Both the position numbers and the translations under genes were made by a program. A stretch of DNA of 64,000 bases from JAAELZ01 sp965237995 (lineage in GTDB: Bacteria > Pseudomonadota > Gammaproteobacteria > Arenicellales > Poriferihabitantaceae): positions 620,001-684,000 of the forward strand of contig CBDEGO010000004.1 in assembly GCA_965237995.1 (NCBI GenBank). The letters run 5' to 3'. Below are positions 52,559 to 62,074 of the stretch, piece by piece. Every line of letters starts with the position of its first letter. Positions within the stretch are counted from its first letter, which is position 1. Below the pieces are notes generated by a model, which ran no database searches, had not been told where the DNA came from, and worked only from the letters and a program-made list of their open reading frames with translations.

Positions 52559-55500
52559 ATGATATCACTGAAAGGTGCAACCGCCCTCTCTGACTTTCGC
52601 AAGCAAAAACTGTTGTCTGCGTTTGCACAAAACCAGCTTAACATCTCTGATTTATCCGCCCATTACCTTTATTTTGTTGACGCCTCTAGCGAGCTGACCC
52701 AAGAGGAAACCAGCAAACTCGTCGAGTTATTACGCGACAACACGCAACTAAAACACAGCGTTGAAGATACGCTTGCATTTGCTTTAACGCATACATTCTT
52801 GTCAGTACCGCGCATTGGCACCATAACGCCATGGTCAACCAAAGCCACCGATATCGTAAACCGATGTGGCCTTGAAAAAATAAAACGCATAGAGCGCGGC
52901 ATAAAGTGGGAATTGCGCAGCGACGATGATCAACAAGAGCAGATCAATCAACTAGCCAGTATCTTAACTGACCCAATGACCGAGGAGTTATTGGAAAAAG
53001 CTAGCGAAGCAAACAACATCTTCGGCTCTGCTAAGCCTAGGCCTTTTCAATCTATCGATATTTTAAGCGGCGGCTTACCGGCTTTACAAAAAGCCAATAG
53101 CGAGTTTGGTTTTGCACTTTCAGAACCCGAACAAAATTACTTAGTTAAGCAATTTACTGAGATTGGGCGTAACCCAACTGACGCCGAATTGATGATGTTT
53201 GCGCAGGTTAATTCCGAGCATTGCCGACACAAAATATTTAACGCCGATTGGACTATCGACGGTGAAGCACAACGCTTATCGCCCTTTAAGATGATCAAGC
53301 ACACCCACCTACAAAATGGTGCCGATACCTTAGTGGCTTATCATGACAATGCCGCTGTGATTAAAGGTGCGACAGCAAATCGCTTCTTCCCTGATCCAAA
53401 AACCAATCGATATGCCTACCAACAGGAAGGCGTGCATATCAGTATTAAAGTGGAAACCCATAACCACCCGACGGCTATTTCTCCTTTCCCTGGTGCAGCC
53501 ACAGGCTCAGGTGGGGAAATTCGCGACGAAGGCGCAACAGGTCGCGGCGGCAAGCCTAAAGTTGGTTTAACCGGCTTTAGCGTTTCTCATCTGCGCTTGC
53601 CCGATTTACCGCGTCCTTGGGAAACGCCTTTTGCTTCACCAAAGCGCATCGCAAGTCCATTGCAAATTATGTTGGAAGGGCCAGTAGGCGGAGCTTCATT
53701 TAACAATGAATTTGGCCGACCAAACATCTGCGGTTATTTTCGCACCTTTGAGCATAGTTGCGAAAACGATCAGCAAAGCTCTGTAACCCGACGCGGCTAT
53801 CATAAGCCAATCATGCTAGCGGGTGGTCTAGGGAATATCCGCGAACAGCACATCGATAAAATTTCTTTCGATGTCGGCGCGGTTCTTATTGTTTTGGGTG
53901 GCCCCGCCATGCTAATCGGTTTGGGGGGCGGCGCCGCGTCATCAGTAGCCAGCGGTAGCAGCAGCGAACAATTAGATTTCGCTTCGGTACAACGCGGTAA
54001 TCCTGAAATGCAACGCCGCTGCCAAGAAGTCATTGATGCCTGCTGGGCAGCGGGTGAAGACAACCCAATTTTATGGATCCACGACGTGGGGGCTGGCGGT
54101 TTATCCAATGCTTTGCCAGAGTTAGTTGAAGACTCAGGCCGATCTGGCCATTTTGATTTACGCAAAATCTTGAATGACGACATAGCCATGTCGCCTATGC
54201 AGATTTGGTGCAATGAATCGCAAGAACGTTACGTGCTCGCCATCGCGCCGGAAGCACTAGCCGACTTCGAAGCGACCTGCAAACGTGAACGCGCTTTATA
54301 TGCAGTAGTCGGCCATGCGACCAATGATGGCAAGCTCGTGCTAGAGGATGAACATTTCGGCGCAAACGACAAGGCCCAAGCTAAACCGATCGATCTACCG
54401 ATGGAAGTACTATTTGGCTTGCCTCCTAAAATGGAGCGATCAGTCACTCGCACTACACCCGCACATCAGCCACTTAATATCGAGAGTAGACCGCTCGAAG
54501 AGGTTGCACTTGATGTGCTACGCTTTCCTAGCGTTGCCGATAAAACGTTTTTGATTTCTATCGGAGATCGTAGCATTACCGGATTGATTGCTCGGGAACA
54601 AATGGTTGGCCCATGGCAAGTTCCCGTTGCCGACGTCGCTGTTAGCCTAAGTGGGTTTGAGTCATTCGCTGGTGAAGCCATGTCGATTGGCGAACGCACA
54701 CCACTAGCGCTACTTAATGCGCCTGCTAGTGGGCGCATGGCCATTGGTGAAGCCTTAACTAATATCGCAGCTGCATCTATCGGCAAAATTAGCGATATCA
54801 AGTTATCCGCCAACTGGATGGTGCCAGCCGGCGAGCCCGGAGAAGATGCCAATTTATACGATACCGTACACGCCATCGCGATGGAGCTGTGCCCCCAATT
54901 AGGCCTCTCTATTCCGGTCGGCAAAGATTCGATGTCGATGCAAACGGTTTGGGGTCAACACGGCGAGCACAAAGTCGTCTCGCCGCTGTCGCTAATCGTT
55001 TCCGCCTTTGCACCAGTCATAGATGCGCGTAACACATTAACACCACAATTAGACACGTCTGAAGGTGATAAGCCACTTTGGTTGATTGACTTAGGCGCTG
55101 GAAGAAACCGGCTTGGCGGTAGTGTCTATGCGCAGGTGCATCAACAAATGGGAGACACGCCGCCCGATGTTGATAACGCTGAACAATTAAAAGGGTTTTA
55201 CAATTTTATCCAAGCCGCGAACCAACAAGGCTTATTACTTGCCTATCATGATCGTAGTGATGGTGGCTTAATAACGACACTGGCAGAGATGGCGTTTACG
55301 GCGCGCTGCGGTTTAAACATTACCTTGCCGTGCGAAGCACACGACGCGCAATCGGCGCTGTTCAACGAAGAATTAGGCGCCGTTATTCAGATCGATCAAA
55401 CTCACTCGCAAGCGCTCACCACACTCGCATCCAAACACGGTATCGCCGAGTTAGTCCAGCCAATCGGCGAGGTGGCATCAAGCAAGCAAATCACTATTTC

Positions 55501-56488
55501 ATGTAACGACAGCGAGGTATTCTCAGCTTCACGCGTCGACCTACAGCGCGCATGGTCAGAAACCACATGGAAGATGCAATCATTGCGCGACAACCCGCAC
55601 TGCGCTGACCAAGAATATGATCGCATTTTAGATAAGGCCGATAGCGGCTTATTTTCTACATTAAGTTTCGATTCCAACGAGCGCATACAAGCCACCATGC
55701 TCAATCGTGGTAGCCAGCCCCAAATGGCCATCTTGCGCGAGCAAGGGGTCAACGGCCATATTGAAATGGCGGCGGCATTTGATCGAGCGGGGTTTGAGTC
55801 AATAGATATCACTATCAGCGATCTGGCAGAAGGTCGTCGACGCCTTGAGGACTACCAAGGCTTTGTGGCTTGCGGCGGTTTCTCATTTGGCGATGTATTG
55901 GGTGCTGGCGAAGGTTGGGCTAAGTCAATCTTATTTAACTCATCGCTTCGCGATCAATTTGCAGCGTATTTTCAGCGACAAGACCGATTTGCGCTCGGGG
56001 TGTGTAATGGTTGTCAGATGCTTTCAACCCTTAGCGACATTATCCCTGGTAGTGAGCATTGGCCTCGATTTGTGCGTAATCAATCGGAACAGTTTGAGGG
56101 AAGATATGTAATGGCTAAAGTCATGCCTAGCCCATCACTATTTTTTAAAGATATGGCTGGTTCAGTCATTCCCGTAGCGGTCGCACACGGCGAAGGCAGG
56201 GCGCAGTTTACCAAGCATAGCGATCAGCAAGCGTTAGTAAGTGAGAACCTTCAGTGTTTGCAATTCGTGGACTACCAAGGCAAGCCAACGCTATTGTACC
56301 CCGCGAATCCAAATGGGTCTCCTGATGGCTTAACTGGCGTTACCAATACCAGTGGTTTGGTTACATTGATGATGCCTCATCCAGAGAGAACCACACGAAC
56401 CGTCAATCACTCATGGGCGCCCGATCATTGGGGAGAGCTTAGCCCATGGATGAGAATGTTTTATAATGCTCGAAAATGGGTTTCTTAA
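52559..56488 (+). CDS. purL: Phosphoribosylformylglycinamidine synthase
   Basis: The 1309-residue single-chain enzyme converts FGAR to FGAM in purine synthesis. The N-terminal PurS-like part is followed by two AIR-synthase-like halves (VNSEHCRHKIFNADW, KVETHNHPTAISPFPGAATG, DVGAGGLSNALPEL, AYHDRSDGGL). The glutaminase domain (GGFSFGDVLGAGEGWAKS; CNGCQML catalytic Cys; PHPERTTR) is at the end. The length matches gammaproteobacterial PurL. Confidence 0.97.
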   Translation: MISLKGATALSDFRKQKLLSAFAQNQLNISDLSAHYLYFVDASSELTQEETSKLVELLRDNTQLKHSVEDTLAFALTHTFLSVPRIGTITPWSTKATDIVNRCGLEKIKRIERGIKWELRSDDDQQEQINQLASILTDPMTEELLEKASEANNIFGSAKPRPFQSIDILSGGLPALQKANSEFGFALSEPEQNYLVKQFTEIGRNPTDAELMMFAQVNSEHCRHKIFNADWTIDGEAQRLSPFKMIKHTHLQNGADTLVAYHDNAAVIKGATANRFFPDPKTNRYAYQQEGVHISIKVETHNHPTAISPFPGAATGSGGEIRDEGATGRGGKPKVGLTGFSVSHLRLPDLPRPWETPFASPKRIASPLQIMLEGPVGGASFNNEFGRPNICGYFRTFEHSCENDQQSSVTRRGYHKPIMLAGGLGNIREQHIDKISFDVGAVLIVLGGPAMLIGLGGGAASSVASGSSSEQLDFASVQRGNPEMQRRCQEVIDACWAAGEDNPILWIHDVGAGGLSNALPELVEDSGRSGHFDLRKILNDDIAMSPMQIWCNESQERYVLAIAPEALADFEATCKRERALYAVVGHATNDGKLVLEDEHFGANDKAQAKPIDLPMEVLFGLPPKMERSVTRTTPAHQPLNIESRPLEEVALDVLRFPSVADKTFLISIGDRSITGLIAREQMVGPWQVPVADVAVSLSGFESFAGEAMSIGERTPLALLNAPASGRMAIGEALTNIAAASIGKISDIKLSANWMVPAGEPGEDANLYDTVHAIAMELCPQLGLSIPVGKDSMSMQTVWGQHGEHKVVSPLSLIVSAFAPVIDARNTLTPQLDTSEGDKPLWLIDLGAGRNRLGGSVYAQVHQQMGDTPPDVDNAEQLKGFYNFIQAANQQGLLLAYHDRSDGGLITTLAEMAFTARCGLNITLPCEAHDAQSALFNEELGAVIQIDQTHSQALTTLASKHGIAELVQPIGEVASSKQITISCNDSEVFSASRVDLQRAWSETTWKMQSLRDNPHCADQEYDRILDKADSGLFSTLSFDSNERIQATMLNRGSQPQMAILREQGVNGHIEMAAAFDRAGFESIDITISDLAEGRRRLEDYQGFVACGGFSFGDVLGAGEGWAKSILFNSSLRDQFAAYFQRQDRFALGVCNGCQMLSTLSDIIPGSEHWPRFVRNQSEQFEGRYVMAKVMPSPSLFFKDMAGSVIPVAVAHGEGRAQFTKHSDQQALVSENLQCLQFVDYQGKPTLLYPANPNGSPDGLTGVTNTSGLVTLMMPHPERTTRTVNHSWAPDHWGELSPWMRMFYNARKWVS

Positions 56489-56500
56489 TTAATTGTTATC

Positions 56501-56935
56501 ATGGCTAAAAGATTTACCGCAACTTCTTATCTAATACGCGTAGTAAGTGCGCTTGCACTCGTCCTCGCAACTTTCAACCCGATAAGCCCTTATTCATTCT
56601 ACGAATGGGCTATTGCCCCTGCGCTCACCGACTTTAATCACCTAACTGTGGCACACGGTTTGATCGGAATGATACTGCTAATCGGCTGGGTGGTGTTTTT
56701 GCGTGCCACTTCTCGGTCGCTGGGGTTTTTTGGTATTCTGCTTGCCGCAGCGTTTTTTACTATGCTGATCTGGTTTTTTGTGGATAAAGGCTGGGTTTCT
56801 TTGGAAGGTAACCAGTCTTTAACTTGGGTGATTTTGATCGCAATCAGTGCAGTCTTAGCAACAGGCCTTTCTTGGTCGCATATTCGTCGTAGAATTACTG
56901 GCCAATTAGATGTTGATGAAACGAGTGAAAATTGA
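56501..56935 (+). CDS. DUF6524-like four-helix membrane protein
   Basis: The 144-residue protein has about four hydrophobic helices (VVSALALVLATFNPISPYS; LIGMILLIGWVVFLRATSR; GILLAAAFFTMLIWFFV; WVILIAISAVLATGLSWS) and an acidic end. It resembles DUF6524 proteins as I recall them. The function is unknown. It starts 12 bases after purL and marks the edge before the AT-rich island. Confidence 0.75.
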   Translation: MAKRFTATSYLIRVVSALALVLATFNPISPYSFYEWAIAPALTDFNHLTVAHGLIGMILLIGWVVFLRATSRSLGFFGILLAAAFFTMLIWFFVDKGWVSLEGNQSLTWVILIAISAVLATGLSWSHIRRRITGQLDVDETSEN

Positions 56936-57025
56936 ACAACTGTGAAACTATTGCTAAAAACCAGAATACGAGTGATCTCTAAAAGTTCTAAATTTAACTA
57001 ACCAACCTGATATCAGAAAATAGAG

Positions 57026-58180
57026 TCATTGACTTCGAAGTGTCTGAACAATACCAGAGATAAGTATTTCACTGAGTTTTGATGGTACTGCATTTCCGAT
57101 TTGTTTTATCCTTGAACCCCACGATCCTGCAAATCGATATGAGTCTGGGAAGGATTGAATTCTTGCCATTTCTCGGATTGTAAAATACCGCAGAGTTCCT
57201 TTATCATCTCGGAACATATTTTCCCCACCAGGATTACCGTTAGCACCTGCTTTAATCGCCTTTGCTGGAGCATCTAGAGTACTTCCAGTATGACCTTTGT
57301 ACTCCTTTGCTCCACTCTTAAACTCATGATCCAATACGAAGTTTTTCCCTTGATTTACACGAGGATCAATTAAGTCGTAAATAGCGTCCCTCGTCGTTTG
57401 CCAAGGTTTTAATGCAGGGCCCGCTTCTTTTTTCTTCAGAATTTCTTCTCGTTGCTTGCTGGACAAATTAAACCGAGGTGCAATTCCGTATTTTTCCCAG
57501 TATTCACCCTTATTATCCTGCTGATTCAACAGCTCCCAATACGAGTGTGTTTTTTCAGGAAAATGCCATCGATGGTGTTCATCAGACCGGAAACCAACAA
57601 TAAAAACTCTTTCTCGTTTTTGAGGAACTCCATAATCCGCAGCATTTAAAACGCGAATAATTACGTTATAGCTCAAATCATCTGCTATTCCATTGGTTTT
57701 ATAATCCTCTAATCTTCGATGGTGATCTAATTCTGACTCATTAACTGCCTTCGATAATTCAGGATAACTTAGCTGTAAAATAATATACTCAAGAAAGTTC
57801 GTAAACCTTTCTTGAGTAAGGCCTTTGACATTCTCAAAGATGAAAGATCTTGGCTGTAGTGTTCGTATACTATGAATCGCTTCGGGAAACATATTTCGGA
57901 TATCCATTGAACCCTGAAGTTTTCCACCCGATGAAAAGGGCTGACAGGGAGGGCTTCCACAAATCACATCTGGACTAACTAAAGATGAAAAATTAAAATC
58001 TCGTATATCAGCATTCAAAATTCTCACATAAGGAAAACAACCGAGGTTTAAGTTTAGTGTTTCAATTGCGTCTGTATCTATGTCTATAGCTAACTCAGTG
58101 TTCAAACCCGCAAGCTCAGCGCCGAGCATTGAACCACCGCAGCCAGCAAACAACTCTAATCCAGTAACATCGATTTCCAT
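57026..58180 (-). CDS. C5-cytosine DNA methyltransferase
   Basis: The 384-residue protein has all major m5C-MTase motifs in order: I LELFAGCGGSMLG (10-20), IV GSPPCQPFS with catalytic Cys79, VI ENVKG (116-120), VIII QKRER (187-191), a target-recognition region around 230-325 (KGHTGSTLDAPAKAIKAG), and X QIGNAVP (360-366). It transfers methyl from SAM to cytosine in a specific DNA site, which I cannot predict. It is the last gene of the four-gene operon, 7 bases after the double-KaiC gene. No restriction endonuclease gene is evident nearby. Confidence 0.96.
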   Translation of the reverse strand: MEIDVTGLELFAGCGGSMLGAELAGLNTELAIDIDTDAIETLNLNLGCFPYVRILNADIRDFNFSSLVSPDVICGSPPCQPFSSGGKLQGSMDIRNMFPEAIHSIRTLQPRSFIFENVKGLTQERFTNFLEYIILQLSYPELSKAVNESELDHHRRLEDYKTNGIADDLSYNVIIRVLNAADYGVPQKRERVFIVGFRSDEHHRWHFPEKTHSYWELLNQQDNKGEYWEKYGIAPRFNLSSKQREEILKKKEAGPALKPWQTTRDAIYDLIDPRVNQGKNFVLDHEFKSGAKEYKGHTGSTLDAPAKAIKAGANGNPGGENMFRDDKGTLRYFTIREMARIQSFPDSYRFAGSWGSRIKQIGNAVPSKLSEILISGIVQTLRSQ

Positions 58181-58187
58181 GCCATAA

Positions 58188-60638
58188 TTACCTTTCAGCT
58201 CTTTTAAACAAAGTTAATGACTCTCGTTCCCATAGCAATCCGTTAATGTTCATATTTTTCCCTATAGCAGATAAGAATTGTATTTTGAAGAAATTTGAAC
58301 CTTTCTTTTCAGGTTCAACAGTGATCTGGAAATCAGTTTTTTGCACTAAAGCATGACGCAGTGGTTCTGATCTATTATCGTCTACAATACTAGATTTCGA
58401 TGGTTTGTCCCCTTTGTGTTGCATAGTTAGAGTCGTATGAGTGGTAATAATGTTAAGTGACCTAGATCTCAATGCACTATATAGTTGTGGCCAAAAAATC
58501 GGATAGTTCTCGATTTCTGGAAACTGTAAAAAAACGTTATGAAGCCCATCAATAACTACAGTTGTATATGGTTCACCCACTCTCTCGGCACCTCTTAATT
58601 CCCACTCAATTCTATTGAATAAGTCATTGGGTTTTAAATATCCAGGATAGAGGTGCATCACTTCAAGTCGACTTTGACTTATTCCTTGGATGTCAAACTC
58701 AGCTTTGTAGGTACGGTTAATTATTCTCAATACTGTACTATAATAATCTCTAGGATATAAAAATGAAATAATTAGTACTTTTTCCTCACTTCTTACCCGC
58801 TTGTTACTCTTGGTCATGGCGTAAGGCATAAACGCTATACGCATAGCAAGTCCTGCTTTACCACCGGAGCCATTTCCATTAATAAATATATTTGATCCTC
58901 TTGGAATCTCAACACCTGGGTCCAAGCGAACATATTTACACTTATATTTCTCTTGATATTTACCCACAGCTTCTTCTTTTGGAACGCAGTGAACTTCCAT
59001 AAAGACAGGGTTTAAATACTCGGAATTTGGCAACCGAAGTTTCCAAATCGCTCTTTGATCTAATTGATGATTAATTTGTGGAGAAAACCTAACACCTTTA
59101 TCCCCTGATATTTGCAATCCGTGTGTACCAAATGCACACTGTTGATGTCTCGCTTTAAAGAGAGTAATTCGCCGATCAGGCTTAGCATCGTAGGCCTCAA
59201 TTTCTGTAAAGGACAATCTCATAGCCATATCAACCATGTAATCCAAAGATGAACCTGCTTCCCATTCATCCGCTATAGTTAGAATCACTACAGCTTGCAG
59301 TTTTTGTAACTTATCTACTAGGCTGTGAAGCTTTCGAAGCTGCTCCGATTTATCTTCTTGTTTCGCTAAAAACAAATCGTGCAATCCGTCTAATACTAAG
59401 AATACACGGCAAGCTTTAGGAACCTCAGGAGCTTTATCTTCTTTTTCTTCTAATCCTCTCAAATATTCAGCAAAAGCATCAATTTTTTTTTCTATTCTTT
59501 CAATCGCTCCTATCTCTCCATCTCGAAGAAGAACGTCTATCTCTTCAAATAGTATTTCATTATTTCCTGCAAAAAAAGGCAGTCTTTGCATCTCGTCAGA
59601 AAATAGACCAGCGGAACGCTTCTGTAAATCAGTTGGTTGCTCTTCAGCAGACAAGTAAACTGACTGTATACCGAAGGGAGCAGTAGCCGCACAAAGCGTC
59701 AAACATAAAGAGGTTTTTCCAGTACCTGGCCCTCCATGAATGGCAATGACAAGGCCTCTTTTTGAGGAAAGCTTTATACCTCCACGAAAGATAATATCAG
59801 CTCCTCGAATGGGAATAGGAATACCCCACAATTCGTTTATTATCTGATCAACTTCTGGCATACGAGAAATAGAGCCGTTTTTTTGAAACGGCCTTGATCC
59901 ATTCGAGGGCTTAATGTCACCACTCTCGAGAAATCTAATTACTTTATTGTAATCTCGGAAGCTAAATACTAATACATTTTTATAGGCTAGAAATTGTAAC
60001 AATACTCCCCCTCCACCTGAGAGAGAGCTAAGAGTGTCTTTCCCTTGAGAGTCAAAACGCGGAGTTGTACTAGTTAAAATACTAGAATAGTGCTTTTGTA
60101 TATCACTCTCCGTAAATTGTTTGTATGTAGTCTTCCCAATTAGTCCACTAGGAACTGATTCATATCTAAAAAAGAGTAATGTCCTAATAGAATATAAAAC
60201 GTAGGCAGAAAAAGCTGGCGAAGATGGAGAAGAAAGGATTTCATCTACAATATATAACGGACTTGGGACCCAGATATTCTTGCTGTTAGGTTGAAAGTTA
60301 TCAGAGAATGTATCCTTAATTATTCTTTTAATTATTTTAGAGATTCTTGTAGGCTTATCAGAGACCTTTCCACTTTTTTGTATCAATGGATAGTTTCCAT
60401 TCCTTCCATCTGTAGAGCTTAAGTGCCGCATTTCTCCCTTCTTAACTGTTTGCGGCAACCAAATATAGAAAGCGTTTAGCTGTGAATGATCAATTTTTTC
60501 AACTGCATCTGCAAAAGCAATTACACTTCTTTCTTCCAAGTTTTCATTTAAATATGAATAACAGCTCGCCATTGCGCTCATTGTCGAAGAAATCAGCTCC
60601 TCCAAAATTTGCGCATGAGGATAACTATAAGCAGACAT
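58188..60638 (-). CDS. Double KaiC/RecA-like ATPase-domain protein with N-terminal domain
   Basis: I do not recognise the 816-residue protein as a known family. Residues 1-260 are an unassigned domain. At 280-520 a KaiC/RadA-like ATPase has Walker A GGPGTGKTS (302-310), the Glu pair of KaiC-type catalysis in YLSAEEQP (331-335), Walker B VFLVLDGLH (Asp417) and a KARH motif (495-498) like the KaiC K-x-R region. At 575-800 a second copy has IFINGNGSGGKAG (Lys594, but Ala595 instead of Thr/Ser), FLYPRD in place of the Glu pair, and VVIDGLH (Asp697). The second site looks catalytically degenerate. A multimeric DNA-linked or signalling ATPase is inferred. Confidence 0.85.
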   Translation of the reverse strand: MSAYSYPHAQILEELISSTMSAMASCYSYLNENLEERSVIAFADAVEKIDHSQLNAFYIWLPQTVKKGEMRHLSSTDGRNGNYPLIQKSGKVSDKPTRISKIIKRIIKDTFSDNFQPNSKNIWVPSPLYIVDEILSSPSSPAFSAYVLYSIRTLLFFRYESVPSGLIGKTTYKQFTESDIQKHYSSILTSTTPRFDSQGKDTLSSLSGGGGVLLQFLAYKNVLVFSFRDYNKVIRFLESGDIKPSNGSRPFQKNGSISRMPEVDQIINELWGIPIPIRGADIIFRGGIKLSSKRGLVIAIHGGPGTGKTSLCLTLCAATAPFGIQSVYLSAEEQPTDLQKRSAGLFSDEMQRLPFFAGNNEILFEEIDVLLRDGEIGAIERIEKKIDAFAEYLRGLEEKEDKAPEVPKACRVFLVLDGLHDLFLAKQEDKSEQLRKLHSLVDKLQKLQAVVILTIADEWEAGSSLDYMVDMAMRLSFTEIEAYDAKPDRRITLFKARHQQCAFGTHGLQISGDKGVRFSPQINHQLDQRAIWKLRLPNSEYLNPVFMEVHCVPKEEAVGKYQEKYKCKYVRLDPGVEIPRGSNIFINGNGSGGKAGLAMRIAFMPYAMTKSNKRVRSEEKVLIISFLYPRDYYSTVLRIINRTYKAEFDIQGISQSRLEVMHLYPGYLKPNDLFNRIEWELRGAERVGEPYTTVVIDGLHNVFLQFPEIENYPIFWPQLYSALRSRSLNIITTHTTLTMQHKGDKPSKSSIVDDNRSEPLRHALVQKTDFQITVEPEKKGSNFFKIQFLSAIGKNMNINGLLWERESLTLFKRAER

Positions 60639-60648
60639 AACTTATATT

Positions 60649-61299
60649 CTAATGGTTTTTGTGCGTAGCGGAACCAGTTATTTTCCAACCACGTGGGACC
60701 TCCGCCCAACCTTCAAATATTTTCTCATATTCTTGCTGTTTAGAATTCGGCACCAATTCTTGTAACAATTCTAAATACTTATCGACTTCCCTTTGAGTGA
60801 TCGACTGCGAGCTTATCATTTCTCTAATTTCTACACACAATTGAGAATAGTTTTCTGTCAAGCAAAGAGCTTTTAACCAATGATATGGGTATTTCTTTCT
60901 TTTCTCTCGAAAAGGTTCTATATGATGATTCTTCAAACTTAGCTTTAAAGAGTTAATACAGTTTAAAATTGCCGCCATCCTTTCAGGAGAATCACAAAGC
61001 ATAATATCAACGCTAAGTTTCACGTAGTAGTTACGCAGTCTTTCCCTATCAAATCTATCCAAAATATGAGCGTCAAACAATATACGGCTTGATATCGCTA
61101 AAAGATCAATCAGTTTATTAGATCCTTTATGTTTCTCTGTTATTTCGACTAGTATCGATGCAAAATTTGAAGTATTTGAGGCCGATAAACTAGAAATTAT
61201 TATATCATGAGGCATGCCTTTTCGAGGGTCATAATCTTTTCTTAGTTCGGATAAAAATAATTCCTCTACCAAATCAGAATCCATGCAATTAGTTACCAT
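60649..61299 (-). CDS. Hypothetical helical protein of the KaiC-MTase operon
   Basis: The 216-residue protein is unrecognised. It is predicted mostly helical (DLVEELFLSELRKDY; LLAISSRILFDAHILDRF; YSQLCVEIREMISSQ; KYLELLQELVPNSKQQEY), with no signal peptide or membrane helix. Met6 (MDSDLVEEL) is an alternative start. It begins one base after the stop of the 257-residue gene, and the KaiC gene starts 10 bases later. This fits a protein partner of the ATPase (inference). Confidence 0.8.
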   Translation of the reverse strand: MVTNCMDSDLVEELFLSELRKDYDPRKGMPHDIIISSLSASNTSNFASILVEITEKHKGSNKLIDLLAISSRILFDAHILDRFDRERLRNYYVKLSVDIMLCDSPERMAAILNCINSLKLSLKNHHIEPFREKRKKYPYHWLKALCLTENYSQLCVEIREMISSQSITQREVDKYLELLQELVPNSKQQEYEKIFEGWAEVPRGWKITGSATHKNH

Positions 61300-61300
61300 A

Positions 61301-62074
61301 TTAGAACCTTTGGCAAGGCGAAAATGAATCTGTGCTAACTATTTCGTCATCCACGTTTGGTCGGAAAACCAATTCGTCCAACCCTTTTAAACTGTCCTTC
61401 TTTTTACACGAGCTTGCAATCTCAGTCTTCCCTCCTGGCACCCAGTTTTCGTATAGATTTGAACCGGCATCAATACAAGTGGGAATGCGTACTTCACCTG
61501 GTTTAATTTCTATTAGTACGTTTTTACAATTTGTTAAGTCTTGCGACTTCAATCCGAGTCTGCAATTAAGTGATCTTTTTTCCGTCATATAACCATCGAA
61601 TTTGTCAGTATAAAAGCACCATTGAAGAGGGCTCGCATTGCAAAAATTTTCCCATGAACTAGATAGAGTTTGATCGACATCGTTTAAGAAGCCCTCAGTC
61701 ATTTGATATCCTAATTTATCTTGGTAAGCGGGATCAGCGTCAACTGAAAGAGGAGAAGTTTGGAGCCCTTTTTTTGCGATTGCAATAAACTTATCAATAC
61801 TGATTGCTAAATATATAGACTTATCTGCACCGCAAACAAACACCTTCCCTTTAAATTTATTCAAGTGAAAAAAAGCAGATAGTTTGCTTTTAATTACATC
61901 TATATGATTTTCTGTAACTGATTCTAGAAAGCAGGAAATTGCGTCAATAGCACGATCATACTCTATAACATCAGGACCCATTACTATCGATGTTTTCGTT
62001 TGAAAAGAATTGTCTTCAGAAATTTTTTTCCAAACTTTAGGATATTCAGCTTTGAATACTTTTACACTTTCCAT
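61301..62074 (-). CDS. Hypothetical first gene of the KaiC-MTase operon
   Basis: The 257-residue protein is unrecognised. Mixed helices and strands are visible (KVWKKISEDNSFQT; GKVFVCGADKSIYLAISIDK). A C-terminal strand-rich part contains NVLIEIKPGEVRIP and YENWVPGGKTEIASSCKKK. There is no signal peptide. The EIK could be the ExK of a PD-(D/E)xK nuclease, but supporting residues are not convincing. It is the promoter-proximal gene; a 9-bp inverted repeat lies just upstream. Confidence 0.8.
   Translation of the reverse strand: MESVKVFKAEYPKVWKKISEDNSFQTKTSIVMGPDVIEYDRAIDAISCFLESVTENHIDVIKSKLSAFFHLNKFKGKVFVCGADKSIYLAISIDKFIAIAKKGLQTSPLSVDADPAYQDKLGYQMTEGFLNDVDQTLSSSWENFCNASPLQWCFYTDKFDGYMTEKRSLNCRLGLKSQDLTNCKNVLIEIKPGEVRIPTCIDAGSNLYENWVPGGKTEIASSCKKKDSLKGLDELVFRPNVDDEIVSTDSFSPCQRF

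Noticed and set aside
61301..62074. PD-(D/E)xK nuclease call for the 257-residue island protein
   Set aside because: An EIK tripeptide on a hydrophobic strand is present, but no well-placed preceding acidic residue or fold context can be shown by eye.
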